Assembly: GCA_020846005.1 (NCBI GenBank)
Contig: JADLEQ010000007.1
Span: 18,120 to 82,119, forward strand
Direction: 5' to 3'
DNA: 64,000 nucleotides
Source of the DNA: Polyangiaceae bacterium
Lineage (GTDB): Bacteria > Myxococcota_A > Polyangia > Polyangiales > Polyangiaceae
Made by a program: the position numbers and the translations under genes. The notes beneath the pieces are model-generated. The model saw only the letters and a list, made by a program, of their open reading frames with translations, made no database searches and was not told the DNA's origin. The stretch's first letter is position 1, and each line of letters begins with the position of its first letter. This document shows, in pieces, positions 47,802 to 56,581 of the stretch.

Positions 47802-49208
47802 TCAGCCCGGCCCGACGCGGAAGACCTCTCCGCCGAGCGTGACCAGCAGCAGCTCGCCGTCCGCGTCCTCACCGAAGGACGCGATCAGGCCGAGATCGCT
47901 CAGCGCCGCGACGACGCGGGCGCCGTGCAGCGAGCCCTCGCAGTACCGGAACGCGACGACCTGCTGCGAGCAGTAGTCGCCGAAGAAGTAGACGCCGCGC
48001 AGCGCCGGCAGCGCCGAGCCCCGGTACACATAGCCGCCGGTCACGGCGCACCCGCCGATGAGGCCGTCCGTGCCGTCCTGCCGGTACTCGTAGATGGGGG
48101 TGGAGTGGACGGGGACCGACGCTACGTCTCCGGCTCGGTAGACCGAGCTCCCCTCGTACGCCCGCCAGCCCCAGTTCTCGCCGCCCGTGCTGGTGCTCGC
48201 CTGGAAGTCGACCTCCTCCCACGTGCCCTGCCCGACATCGCCGAGGTAGAGATCTCCCGTCGCGCGGTCGAAGGAGAAGCGCCACGGGTTTCGCAGCCCG
48301 TAGGACCAGATCTGCGGCAGCCCGGCCGCCGCGGAGAACGGGTTGCCCGCCGCAGCGTACCCCGCCGAGGCGGCGTCTGGGTCGAGGCGCAGCAGCTTCC
48401 CGAAGAGTGATCCGAGATCGAGGGCGCGGTTGTCCGGATCTCCCGCGCTCCCGCCGTCGCCCGTCCCCACGTAGAGCATGCCGTCGGGGCCGAAGGCGAT
48501 CATGCCGCCGTTGTGGTTCGTCTCCGGATCGTCCAGGTCGACCAGGCGCGCGATCTCCGTCGAGCTCGCGCGGGTCGGGTCGCTCGGGTCGCGGTGGTAC
48601 TCCGCGACCACGTTGCGCGAGGCGTCGAGCGGCGTGTACGCCACGAAGAAGCGGCCGTTCGTCTCGTAGCCCGGGTGGAACGCGAGCCCGAGCAGCCCGC
48701 GCTCGTCGCCGCTGACCGGCGTGCCGCCGATCGCGCTCCGCACGTCGAGGAAGTCGGTGGCGGTGCCCGCGACCACCCGCTGGATCGTGCCGCGCGCCTC
48801 GACGACGTAGACGGCGTCGCCCCCCGGCGCATGCGTCGCGAACACCGGCCGCGCGAACGTGCCGACCAACGTCGTCGTGAGCGCTGGGAGGGTGAAGTCG
48901 CCGCATGGCGGCTCTCCCCCTCCGCCGCCGGACGAGCCCCCGCCGCCGGAGGTGCCTCCCCCGCCGGAGGCGCCTCCCCCGCCGGAGGTGCCTCCCCCGC
49001 CGGAGGTGCCTCCCCCGCCGGAGGTGCCTCCCCCGCCGGAGGTGCCTCCCCCGCCGGAGCTGCCTCCCCCGCCGGACGCCCCCGCGCCGCCGTCGCCGGC
49101 GTCGAGCCCCGGCCCGGTGCCGCTCGAGCCCCCGCCGCTGCACGCCGCGAGGCCGAGCGCCGCGCTGCCCAGGAGAGGCATCCAGAGTGAGAGCGAGAGT
49201 CGTTGCAT
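47802..49208 (-). CDS. PQQ/soluble glucose dehydrogenase-like lipoprotein
   Basis: 468 aa. A signal peptide with lipobox LAAC (Cys23) is followed by a Gly-rich linker of SGGGGT-type hexapeptides. A six-bladed beta-propeller of the glucose/sorbosone dehydrogenase family follows, recognisable in LLGLAFHPGYETNGRFFVAYT, ETNHNGGMIAFGPDGMLYVGTGDGG and WSYGLRNPWRFSFDRATGDLYLGDVGQGTWEEV. Family members oxidise aldose sugars with PQQ in the periplasm. The ATG at 49208 has an excellent GGAGGTGA six bases upstream. It is divergent from the small lipoprotein at 49307 and 76 bp upstream of pdxH. Confidence 0.88.
   Translation of the reverse strand: MQRLSLSLWMPLLGSAALGLAACSGGGSSGTGPGLDAGDGGAGASGGGGSSGGGGTSGGGGTSGGGGTSGGGGTSGGGGASGGGGTSGGGGSSGGGGGEPPCGDFTLPALTTTLVGTFARPVFATHAPGGDAVYVVEARGTIQRVVAGTATDFLDVRSAIGGTPVSGDERGLLGLAFHPGYETNGRFFVAYTPLDASRNVVAEYHRDPSDPTRASSTEIARLVDLDDPETNHNGGMIAFGPDGMLYVGTGDGGSAGDPDNRALDLGSLFGKLLRLDPDAASAGYAAAGNPFSAAAGLPQIWSYGLRNPWRFSFDRATGDLYLGDVGQGTWEEVDFQASTSTGGENWGWRAYEGSSVYRAGDVASVPVHSTPIYEYRQDGTDGLIGGCAVTGGYVYRGSALPALRGVYFFGDYCSQQVVAFRYCEGSLHGARVVAALSDLGLIASFGEDADGELLLVTLGGEVFRVGPG
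48943..49068 (-). repeat. seven 18-bp tandem units coding the Gly-rich linker
   Basis: Units of the form ccgccggaggtgcctccc, with one cgc and one ctg variant, encode SGGGGT/SGGGGA/SGGGGS. Less regular copies flank the array. It links lipid anchor and propeller. It may expand or contract by slippage. Confidence 0.9.
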
Positions 49209-49306
49209 CAGGGTCACCTCCGCCGCCAGCGAACCCGCGTACGATAGCACCCGGGTGGCGCCGCCGCGCGGCTGGCGTGTCGAACTCGGCCGGGTATCAT
49301 GCCCGC

Positions 49307-49756
49307 ATGGTGGTGCGGCGGTGTCTCGCGGTGCTCGGTCTGGGGCTGGCCGTGGCGGGCTGCCGCGCGAAGCCGGTGGCGACGGTGGTGCTCACCGCGC
49401 CGGGCACCGCCGAGGCCACGTTCCAGCTCGGCGCGAAGCCGGTCGAACTCTGGGCCGACACGGACGGCACGTGGTCGGGCAACAAGCGCTCGACCATCCA
49501 CATCGACTACGACATCGAGGTGATCCGGGACGGCGCCACGGTGTCGAGATCGTCCTGCACGACCCAGGACGCCCGCGGCTCCATCTGCGGCGTCCGCGCC
49601 TCGACCTCGTCGGGGCAGTCGGGGGACTGCGAGTTCCCGCTCTCGTGCTCGGTCCCGGCGCTGCCCTCCGGGCCGGTGACGCTGCGCGTGACGGGTCGGA
49701 CGGGGCCGTCGGTGACCCAGGTCGCGCTGATGTCGGTCGACGTGCGCGAGCGCTGA
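49307..49756 (+). CDS. small lipoprotein, 149 aa
   Basis: Signal peptide with lipobox AVAGC (Cys19), then a beta-rich domain (VATVVLTAPGTAEATFQLG, KRSTIHIDYDIEVIRDG, GPVTLRVTG). Four further cysteines (in SSCTTQD, SICGV, GDCEF and LSCSV) could form two disulfides. I do not recognise the family. It is divergent from the PQQ-type lipoprotein gene, with a 98-bp gap that may hold both promoters. ATG at 49307. Confidence 0.75.
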   Translation: MVVRRCLAVLGLGLAVAGCRAKPVATVVLTAPGTAEATFQLGAKPVELWADTDGTWSGNKRSTIHIDYDIEVIRDGATVSRSSCTTQDARGSICGVRASTSSGQSGDCEFPLSCSVPALPSGPVTLRVTGRTGPSVTQVALMSVDVRER

Positions 49757-49870
49757 CGCGCTCCGCGCGCGCGAAAGGCGCGCCGGACGCCCCTTCGCGC
49801 AAGTCGTACGCGACTCGCGGCCCAGGCCGGCTGTTTCGGCGGGCACGCGGCTTGCTCGACGCCCCGCACC

Positions 49871-50278
49871 ATGAGCAAGCCCGTCCCCCCCGTCCGGAAG
49901 TACATGACGACCACCCCGGTCACCACCACCCTGACCACGACCATCGCCGCCGCCTCGAAGGCGATGAAGGCGGAGTCGATCCGTCACCTCCCCGTCGTCG
50001 ACGACGGCCGCGTCGTCGGGTTGCTGAGCGATCGCGACATCGCGCTCATCGAGGGGCTGGTCGGCGTCGATCCCGAGGTGGTGGCGGTGCGCGACGCGAT
50101 GGCGACGGAGCCCTACAGCGTAGGCCCCGACACGCCGATCACCGAGGTGGCGGCGACGATGGCCTCGAAGAAATACGGCTCGGCCGTGGTCGTGCAGAAC
50201 GGCAAGGTGGTCGGGATGTTCACCACCGTGGACGCCTGCCAGGTCCTCGCCGAGGTGTTCGAGACCCGGCTGCGCTGA
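49871..50278 (+). CDS. CBS-domain pair protein
   Basis: A 135-aa protein made of two CBS domains (about residues 8-70 and 72-133), with the motif pattern IRHLPVVDDGRVVGLLSDRDI and SAVVVQNGKVVGMFTTVDA. Stand-alone CBS pairs bind adenosyl ligands (AMP, ATP, SAM) and regulate partners. ATG at 49871. It is convergent with the PDZ gene; the gap is only 12 bp. Confidence 0.9.
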   Translation: MSKPVPPVRKYMTTTPVTTTLTTTIAAASKAMKAESIRHLPVVDDGRVVGLLSDRDIALIEGLVGVDPEVVAVRDAMATEPYSVGPDTPITEVAATMASKKYGSAVVVQNGKVVGMFTTVDACQVLAEVFETRLR

Positions 50279-50290
50279 GCGCCGGCGCCG

Positions 50291-51157
50291 TCAGCGGATC
50301 TCGATCTCGAGCACGAGGCGCTCTCCCGCGCGCTCGACGCTCAGGCGAACGACCCACACCTCGCCCGGGGCGAGCCCCGCGACGCGCTCGACGAGGTCCG
50401 TCAGCCGCTCGCGCAGCGCGTCCGGTCCGGCGATCGGGCGACCGCTCCACGCCACGATCCGGTCCCCCGACTCGAGACCGGCGCGCTCCACGAGCGAGCC
50501 CGGCGCCACGCGCTCGAGGACGGCGCCGTCCTCGCCGCGCGAGAGCGACGTGCCCGCGAAGAGATCGGCCGCCCCGAGCGCGATCTGCGCCACGGCGGCC
50601 CGGGACAGGCGGAGCTCCGTGGCGCTCCTGCGCACGAGCGCTGCCGCGAGGTCGTCCGGCACCGCCCACCGCGGGGCGTCCGGGACGAGCTCGAGCTGGA
50701 CACGGCCGGACGGCGGGCGGGGAGGCGCGCTGCGCGGGCGAGGCGCGGGCGAGGCGACCGCGAGCGGCTCGTGCAGCGGCAGGTCGACCGCGTCGCGCAC
50801 GCGCGGCGCGCGGGCGCGACGCGGCGCGGTCGTCGCCCGTGGACCGGTGAGCGGATCCCCTGCCGACATCTGGGGGGTAGGGGTAGCAGCGGTGGGTGCG
50901 GCCGGCGGCGCGGCGCCCACCGCGGGCCCGGCCCCGCTGATTGTATCGGGCGGGCCCGCTGGCGGCGGCGCGGCCGCGACCTCGGAGGCGACGACGGGGC
51001 GCGTCGCGGCGATCGCGCGGGGCGCGTCCGCGCGGGAGAGCCACGCCGCGAGCCCGACGCCGGGGAGCGCCGCCATGGCGGCGAGCCGCAGCGCGCGATC
51101 GAGGCGCAGCGCGAGGCGCGGTCGGCGGGGCGCGGGGGGACGGGCGAGCTCGGACAT
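50291..51157 (-). CDS. membrane protein with C-terminal PDZ domain
   Basis: 288 aa. One membrane helix near residues 24-44 (LRLAAMAALPGVGLAAWL) is followed by an Ala/Pro linker and a C-terminal PDZ domain (about 190-288). The PDZ carboxylate-binding region is LERVAPGSLVERAGLESGDRIVAWSGRPI. The layout (TM anchor, linker, PDZ) is like GspC of type II secretion, but no gsp genes are adjacent, so that is only a resemblance. ATG at 51157. A 135-bp gap with no clear signal separates it from the FGE-like gene. Confidence 0.8.
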   Translation of the reverse strand: MSELARPPAPRRPRLALRLDRALRLAAMAALPGVGLAAWLSRADAPRAIAATRPVVASEVAAAPPPAGPPDTISGAGPAVGAAPPAAPTAATPTPQMSAGDPLTGPRATTAPRRARAPRVRDAVDLPLHEPLAVASPAPRPRSAPPRPPSGRVQLELVPDAPRWAVPDDLAAALVRRSATELRLSRAAVAQIALGAADLFAGTSLSRGEDGAVLERVAPGSLVERAGLESGDRIVAWSGRPIAGPDALRERLTDLVERVAGLAPGEVWVVRLSVERAGERLVLEIEIR

Positions 51158-51292
51158 GCGGCTCGGGAGAGAGCCAGAACCGTGCCACCGCCGCGCAGGC
51201 GCGAGTCCCGCCGAATTCACGCCGCGCGGCGCGCGCCGCGCGGCCCGGAGGTGCCAGCCGGACACACGGCGCCTGGACGTCGTGACGAATTG

Positions 51293-52291
51293 TCAGCGCG
51301 AGGTCGCGTCCGCGCAGCAGCGGAAGCCCGTCGAGTAGTCGTGGTACTCGAAGCCGTGGCCGGTGGTGCGGTACTCGCAGCCCTCGCCGTTCTGGAAGGT
51401 GTCCATGAAGAACCCGCCGAAGAAGGTCCCCTCCGGATCGTTCACCCACTCGTGCAGGTTGCCGACCATGTCGTAGACGCCATGGGCGTTCGTGCAGTCG
51501 GGGTGGGACCCGGTGGGCTCGACCGTGTGGGGCAGCTCGAACAGGCGCGGATCGTTCATGAAGTCCGGGTGCCACATGAGGATCGGATCCTCCGCGGTCG
51601 AGCGCACCCTCTTCCAGAGGATCGGGACGGGGTGGTGGTCGAGGACCCGGAAGCGGTCGTTGCACACGTCCGGCCGGCGCTCCTCACCGTAGGGGTATCT
51701 GGTACGAGCGGGACCCCGGCAGGCCGTCATCCACTCGTCCACTTCGCACAGGCGCTTGCCGCTCGCCGCGCAGGCGCGCCCGGCCTGGATGCCGCTCACG
51801 TACCCTTGGGGCCGCCTGCCGCGCACGCTCACCGCGCGCACCTCGCGCTCGTGGCCGTCGACGTCGCGGTTCTCGGGCCAGGGCCGCGCGGGGCCGCCGC
51901 CGGACGCCACGCGCACCAGCGCGGCCTCCCAGCGATCGATGCAGTAGCTGCCCTGCCAGCGCGCCACGAGCGCCATCTCGTCCGGGCAGGCGAGCGCCTG
52001 GGCGCCGGCGGGCGGCTGGGGATCGGGGGGTGAGGCGGGCGGGCGCGCCGCGTCCGCCTCCGGGGCGGCGGGGCGCGCGAGGTCGGCGGCGCTCGCCGCC
52101 GGCGAGCTGGGTTCGTCGCCGGGCGCGTGCCCGGCGGCCACGCCCGCGGGGCGCGGGTCGGGGGTCGCGGCCGGCGCGGCCGGCGCCCCCGCGCACGCCG
52201 TCGCCGCGCCGACGAACGCGAGGGACGCCAGGGCGACGCCGCCAGCTCGCCTCGAGGCGCGGCGCGGCGCGAGCGTCACTCCGGCTGCCAT
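51293..52291 (-). CDS. FGE/SUMF1-like lipoprotein
   Basis: 332 aa. A signal peptide with lipobox TAC (Cys33), an Ala/Pro linker, then a formylglycine-generating-enzyme-like domain: CPDEMALVARWQGSYCIDRWEA, GKRLCEVDEWMTAC, DMVGNLHEWV, and GFRCC at the end. This is the FGE/sulfatase-modifying factor fold, which is also used by non-catalytic or other modifying proteins (e.g. ergothioneine EgtB and diversity-generating receptors). Which job it has here is not clear. The ATG at 52291 overlaps the saccharopine dehydrogenase stop region by 16 nt, so both share an operon. Confidence 0.82.
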   Translation of the reverse strand: MAAGVTLAPRRASRRAGGVALASLAFVGAATACAGAPAAPAATPDPRPAGVAAGHAPGDEPSSPAASAADLARPAAPEADAARPPASPPDPQPPAGAQALACPDEMALVARWQGSYCIDRWEAALVRVASGGGPARPWPENRDVDGHEREVRAVSVRGRRPQGYVSGIQAGRACAASGKRLCEVDEWMTACRGPARTRYPYGEERRPDVCNDRFRVLDHHPVPILWKRVRSTAEDPILMWHPDFMNDPRLFELPHTVEPTGSHPDCTNAHGVYDMVGNLHEWVNDPEGTFFGGFFMDTFQNGEGCEYRTTGHGFEYHDYSTGFRCCADATSR

Positions 52292-53445
52292 CGCTCGCGC
52301 ACGGCGAGCCCCCTCCGTCGGACCTCGTCCACGAGGCGGGCGAGCGGGATGCAGCGCTCGCCGGGGAGCACGCCGCGTTCGGTGATGGCGCCCGTCGCCA
52401 GCAGCCACGCGACGGCGGCGGCCGGGTAGGCGGTGGTGCGCGCCATCGCCGAGTGACCCGTCGCCGGATCGTGGCGATCGACGAGGTCGAAGACGAGCTG
52501 GCCGCGCTCCCCGCCCTGGACCCCCTCCACCTCCACGCGCAGCAGGACCACGTCGGTGTCGTCGTCGGTGAGGGAACGCTCGAGGAGCGCCTCGGTGTAG
52601 CGGCGCGGCTCGACGCCGAGGACGGGCTCCTCGGAGAAGAGCCCGAGGGCGCGCATGCCGGCGAACACCGCGGCGTGGCCCGGGTGACGGATGGTCTTGT
52701 AGTCGAGGTCGCGCACCTTGCCGAGCAGCGTGCGCGTGAGGGTCGAGCAGCCGCCCGAGGTGTGGAAGGCCTCGAGCGTGTCGAACGGTGGGTCGAGCGC
52801 CAGCGACTCGATCTCGGTGAGCGAGGCGACGGTGCGCCGCTCGCCGCCCCGGATCACCTCGGCCGGCTCGAGGTACTCGTTGGTGAGCCCGCGGACGCTG
52901 AACACCAGCTTGTAGCCGAGCGGCGGCTTCGGATGCGCGGGCAGGCCCCCGACGCGCAGGCGCGCGGCGCGGGGCTGGTCGAGCCGCTCCACGCCCCACG
53001 CGGCGAGGAGACAGGCGAGGCCCGGGGCTAGCCCCTGATCGGGGATCACCGTGACTCCGGCCTCGCGTGCGCGATCGTGGAGCGCGAGCTGCCGATCGAC
53101 GACGTTGAGGTTGCCGCCGAGGTCCACGAGGTGGGTGCGCGCCGCGATCGCGCCCAGCGTGAGGGCCTCGTTCAGCTCGTAGCTCGCGCACGCGACGGCC
53201 ACGTCGCATCCCTCGAACGGCTCGGGCGACGGGCGGCCCGGCGTGAGGGCGATGCGTCGGGTCTCGAGCCGCGCGGGCGCGCCGCCGACGAGCCGGAGCG
53301 CGCGCTCGACCTCGGCGCGCGCCTCGGCGAGCGCCGCGTCGGTGGCGTCCACGAGCCGTACTCGCTCGACGCCGGGCTGCCGCGCCAGGTCCCACGCCGC
53401 GGCGCGGCCCATGCGGCCGGCACCGATCACGACTGCGCTCTTCAT
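52276..53445 (-). CDS. saccharopine dehydrogenase-like oxidoreductase
   Basis: A 389-aa NAD(P)-binding protein. The Rossmann motif is VVIGAGRMGRA (residues 5-15) and the fold of saccharopine/carboxynorspermidine dehydrogenases is recognisable (HLVDLGGNLNVVDRQL, PDQGLAPGLACLL, GYKLVFSVRGLTNEYLEPAEVIRGGE). These enzymes make or break C-N bonds between amino acids and keto acids or aldehydes. Saccharopine (lysine) or carboxynorspermidine (polyamine) are both possible substrates. It lies between the FGE-like gene (16-nt overlap) and the radical SAM gene (9-bp gap). Confidence 0.85.
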   Translation of the reverse strand: MKSAVVIGAGRMGRAAAWDLARQPGVERVRLVDATDAALAEARAEVERALRLVGGAPARLETRRIALTPGRPSPEPFEGCDVAVACASYELNEALTLGAIAARTHLVDLGGNLNVVDRQLALHDRAREAGVTVIPDQGLAPGLACLLAAWGVERLDQPRAARLRVGGLPAHPKPPLGYKLVFSVRGLTNEYLEPAEVIRGGERRTVASLTEIESLALDPPFDTLEAFHTSGGCSTLTRTLLGKVRDLDYKTIRHPGHAAVFAGMRALGLFSEEPVLGVEPRRYTEALLERSLTDDDTDVVLLRVEVEGVQGGERGQLVFDLVDRHDPATGHSAMARTTAYPAAAVAWLLATGAITERGVLPGERCIPLARLVDEVRRRGLAVRERWQPE

Positions 53446-53454
53446 GGCGAGGTT

Positions 53455-54966
53455 CTATCGGTTCCCCGCGCTCGCGCGAACGTCTCGGCCGAGCGCCCCG
53501 CCCGGCGGCTCCGGTTGGTGGCCGAGCGCGGCGAAGCAGCGGCGGAAGTCCGACCACGCGGCGCCCGCGCGCGTCGCGTCGCAGAGCGCGAGCCCCTCGG
53601 CGAGGCCGCCCTGCGCGAGCACGTGCTCGACCCACGCCCAGCGGGCGCTGGTCGCCCGCGTGTCGGCGCGGCCGCGGAGCTTGCCGCGCAGGCGCGCGAG
53701 GCGCTGGTCGACCACGCGCACGCCCGCGAACGGCAGGGCGTCGAGCGGCGTGCGCCGCTTGGCGACGAAGGGCGAGATCCCGAGCGCGACCGGCACGATG
53801 CGGGACAGCTCGCCGACGAAGCGCGCGCACTCGTCGAGGTCGGCGTCCGTCTCGCTCGGGAGACCCACGATGAGGTAGAGCTTCAGCCGCTCCAGGCCGT
53901 GCTCGCGCGCCAGCTCCGCAGCTTGCACGTAGTGGGCCTCGCGGCTGCGTCGCTCGATCACGTCGCGGAGTCGCTGGCTCGCGCCGTCGAGCGCGGTGGT
54001 GAGCGTGCGGTAGCCGACGCGCCGGAGCGCGGCGACGAGCTCGGGACGCAGGCGCTCGGGGCGCAGGCTGGAGAGCCCCGCCTCCAGTCCCCGGTCGGCG
54101 AGCGCGCTCACGATCTCGACGATCCGCGGGTGGTCGCTCACGGCCGCGCCCACCAGGCCGACGCGCCGCGCGCCCGCCGGGATCCGCTCGAGCACGACCT
54201 CGGGGGGGACCAGGCGCATGCCGCCGTTCGTCGTCCGGCGCATCACGCAGTACGTGCAGCCCCGCGAGCACCCGCGCTCCGGCTCGATGAGGAACATGTC
54301 GCTCAGCTCGGCGTCCGGCGTCACGATCGTGCTCGTCGCCGGGAGCAGCGCGTCGTCGACCTGAGAGAGCGGCGGGAGCGCCTCGCCGTGGAGCGACGGC
54401 ACCCACACGTGCGGCAGCGCCGCGAGCCGCGCGAGCGCCTCCCGGCGCGACGGCGCGTCGCGGACCGCCTCGACGCAGCTCACCGCGAGCGTCTCGCCCT
54501 CGCCGAGCACGATCGCGTCGACCAGCGCGCCCGCCGGGACGGGGTTCGAGAAGGTGAGCGGGCCGCCCGCGAGGACGACGGCGTGTCGTTCGTCCCGCTC
54601 GCGAGCCAGGGCCGGGATCCCCGCGGCGTCGAGCATGCGCACCAGGCTCGAGAGCTCGAGCTCGAAGGCGAGGCTCACGGCGAGCAGCGGGAACGCCGAG
54701 AGCGGGCGCAGCGACTCGTACGACAGCGCGGCCTCTGCCGGGCTGGCGGCCGCGCTCGCCGTGTCCGGGAGGAAGATGCGCTCGCAGCCGAGGCCGGGCG
54801 CGTCCATCAACGCGCGATAGATCCGCTGGTAGCCGAGCGAGCTCATCCCCACGGCATACGGGGACGGGTAGACGAGCCCGACGGTGAAGGGCGCGCGCTT
54901 CTCGAGCCGACCCGCCTCGCGCGCCAGGCGCTCGCGGATCGTCCGGCGCTGGTCGGGGGCGGGCAC
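53455..54966 (-). CDS. radical SAM protein of B12-binding-like type
   Basis: A 503-aa protein. The N-terminal half resembles the B12-binding radical SAM group (VGLVYPSPYAVGMSSLGYQRIYR) and the Fe-S motif is C233-SRG-C237-TY-C240. A further GLVGAAVSDHP, SSLRPERLRPELV and KLYLIVGLPSE mark the SAM barrel. No canonical cobalamin DxHxxG is evident. The substrate is unknown. GTG start at 54966; first gene of a three-gene minus-strand operon. Confidence 0.85.
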   Translation of the reverse strand: MPAPDQRRTIRERLAREAGRLEKRAPFTVGLVYPSPYAVGMSSLGYQRIYRALMDAPGLGCERIFLPDTASAAASPAEAALSYESLRPLSAFPLLAVSLAFELELSSLVRMLDAAGIPALARERDERHAVVLAGGPLTFSNPVPAGALVDAIVLGEGETLAVSCVEAVRDAPSRREALARLAALPHVWVPSLHGEALPPLSQVDDALLPATSTIVTPDAELSDMFLIEPERGCSRGCTYCVMRRTTNGGMRLVPPEVVLERIPAGARRVGLVGAAVSDHPRIVEIVSALADRGLEAGLSSLRPERLRPELVAALRRVGYRTLTTALDGASQRLRDVIERRSREAHYVQAAELAREHGLERLKLYLIVGLPSETDADLDECARFVGELSRIVPVALGISPFVAKRRTPLDALPFAGVRVVDQRLARLRGKLRGRADTRATSARWAWVEHVLAQGGLAEGLALCDATRAGAAWSDFRRCFAALGHQPEPPGGALGRDVRASAGNR

Positions 54967-55064
54967 GGCGGACGCCTAGCACGCGCGAGGGGGCACGGGT
55001 GTTCAGCCCGGCTTCGACGCGCCGCGGCGTGCGCAGGGCAGGGGCCCGCGGCTATCCTGCCGCC

Positions 55065-56339
55065 ATGTTCTTTTCCGCCCCCCAGGCCGCCGAGAGCGAG
55101 CTCGTCTACGACTGGAACGAGATCGCGCGGAAGGGCCGCATCATCCCGCCGAGCGTCCAGTTCCTCGACGAGACCCTGCGCGACGGGCTCCAGAACCCCT
55201 CGGTCGTCGACCCGTCCATCGACGACAAGATCCGCCTCGTGCACCTGATGGACCAGCTCGGGATCCACGAGGCGGACATCGGCCTCCCCGGCAGCTCGCA
55301 GCGCGCCTTCGACGACTGCCTCCGCCTGTGCCGGGAGGTGGCCGACTCGCGGCTGCGGCTGCGCGTCTCCACCGCGGGGCGCACCGTGGTGAGCGACATC
55401 ACGCCGATGATCGAGCTCTCTCAGCGCGCGGGGATCCCGATCTTCGTGTACGCCTTCGTCGGGTCGAGCCCGATCCGCGCGCTGGCCGAGGACTGGGACC
55501 TCGATCGCATCAAGCGCTACAGCGCCGCCGCCATCGACGTGGCGGTGAAGGCCGGGCTGCAGGTGGCCTACGTGACGGAGGACACCACCCGCTCGCGCCC
55601 CGAGGTACTGGCCGAGCTGTTCCGCCTCGCCATCGACCACGGCGCCTCGCGCCTGTGCCTGTGCGACACCGTCGGCCACTCCACCCCGGACGGCGTGGCG
55701 AACCTCATCGCCTTCACCCGCTCGATCATCGCAGGCATGGGCGCCAAGGTCGAGATCGACTGGCACGGCCACAACGATCGCGGCCTCGGCCTCGTCAACG
55801 CGATCTACGCGCTCGAGCACGGCGCCGATCGCGTGCACGCGACGGCGCTCGGGATCGGTGAGCGTGTGGGCAACGCGCCGATGGAGCTCATCCTCCTCAA
55901 CCTGAAGCTGCTCGGGTTGCTCGATCAGGACCTGACGCACCTGCTCGAGTACTGCGAGGTCACGGCGCGCGCCGTCGGCTGGAAGGTGCCGATCAACTAC
56001 CCGCTGGTTGGAGCCGACGCCTTCCGTACCGCCACCGGGGTGCACGCGGCGGCCATCATCAAGGCGCAGAGCAAGGGCGACGCGTGGCTCGCCGATCGCA
56101 TCTACAGCGGCGTGCCCGCGGGGATGTTCGGGCGGCAACAGGAGATCTGCATCGGGTACATGTCCGGGGCCTCCAACGTCGCGTACTGGCTCCGCAGCCG
56201 CGGGATCGAGCCGCGCGAGCCCCTGGTGAAGGCGATCCTCGCGCGCGCGAAGGAGACGAGCCACATCCTCACGGACGACGAGATCCTGTCGGTGGTCCGC
56301 GCTCAGAGCGACTCGACGCAGCCGGCGGCCGCCTGCTGA
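55065..56339 (+). CDS. LeuA/homocitrate-synthase-like acyl-CoA lyase-fold enzyme
   Basis: A 424-aa DRE-TIM metallolyase family member: DETLRDGLQNPS near the N-terminus, RLCLCDTVGHSTPDGVANL, and metal-binding WHGHNDRGLGLVNAIYA, with HATALGIGERVGNAP. It lacks the C-terminal allosteric domain of classic LeuA. It could be a 2-isopropylmalate synthase variant, homocitrate synthase or related enzyme. The ATG at 55065 follows the divergent gap with the radical SAM operon. The methyltransferase gene starts downstream. Confidence 0.88.
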   Translation: MFFSAPQAAESELVYDWNEIARKGRIIPPSVQFLDETLRDGLQNPSVVDPSIDDKIRLVHLMDQLGIHEADIGLPGSSQRAFDDCLRLCREVADSRLRLRVSTAGRTVVSDITPMIELSQRAGIPIFVYAFVGSSPIRALAEDWDLDRIKRYSAAAIDVAVKAGLQVAYVTEDTTRSRPEVLAELFRLAIDHGASRLCLCDTVGHSTPDGVANLIAFTRSIIAGMGAKVEIDWHGHNDRGLGLVNAIYALEHGADRVHATALGIGERVGNAPMELILLNLKLLGLLDQDLTHLLEYCEVTARAVGWKVPINYPLVGADAFRTATGVHAAAIIKAQSKGDAWLADRIYSGVPAGMFGRQQEICIGYMSGASNVAYWLRSRGIEPREPLVKAILARAKETSHILTDDEILSVVRAQSDSTQPAAAC

Positions 56340-56581
56340 CGACACGTCGGCGCTCCGGCGGGGACCGGCCGTCCCCCCGCCCCGAGACCTCGCGCGCCCC
56401 CGCGCGAGACGCGCCCGCTCGCACGAAGCCGGCCGGGCGAGCCGAGCCGCGCCCGGAGCCGAGCCGCGAGCGGCGCGCGCTGTCGCATGTCGGCGGCGAG
56501 ACGGCGCTCTGGGGGGCCGATCCGCGGGAGCGGAGCGCGCTCGCCAGCGCGCTCGCCGTCGACGCCGACGAGTCCTCGGTG

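Noticed and set aside
48943..49068. CRISPR-like direct repeats
   Set aside because: The units are contiguous, 18 bp, in frame with a coding region and have no spacers.
50291..51157. Type II secretion GspC
   Set aside because: The anchor-linker-PDZ layout fits, but no other gsp gene is nearby and the resemblance is generic.
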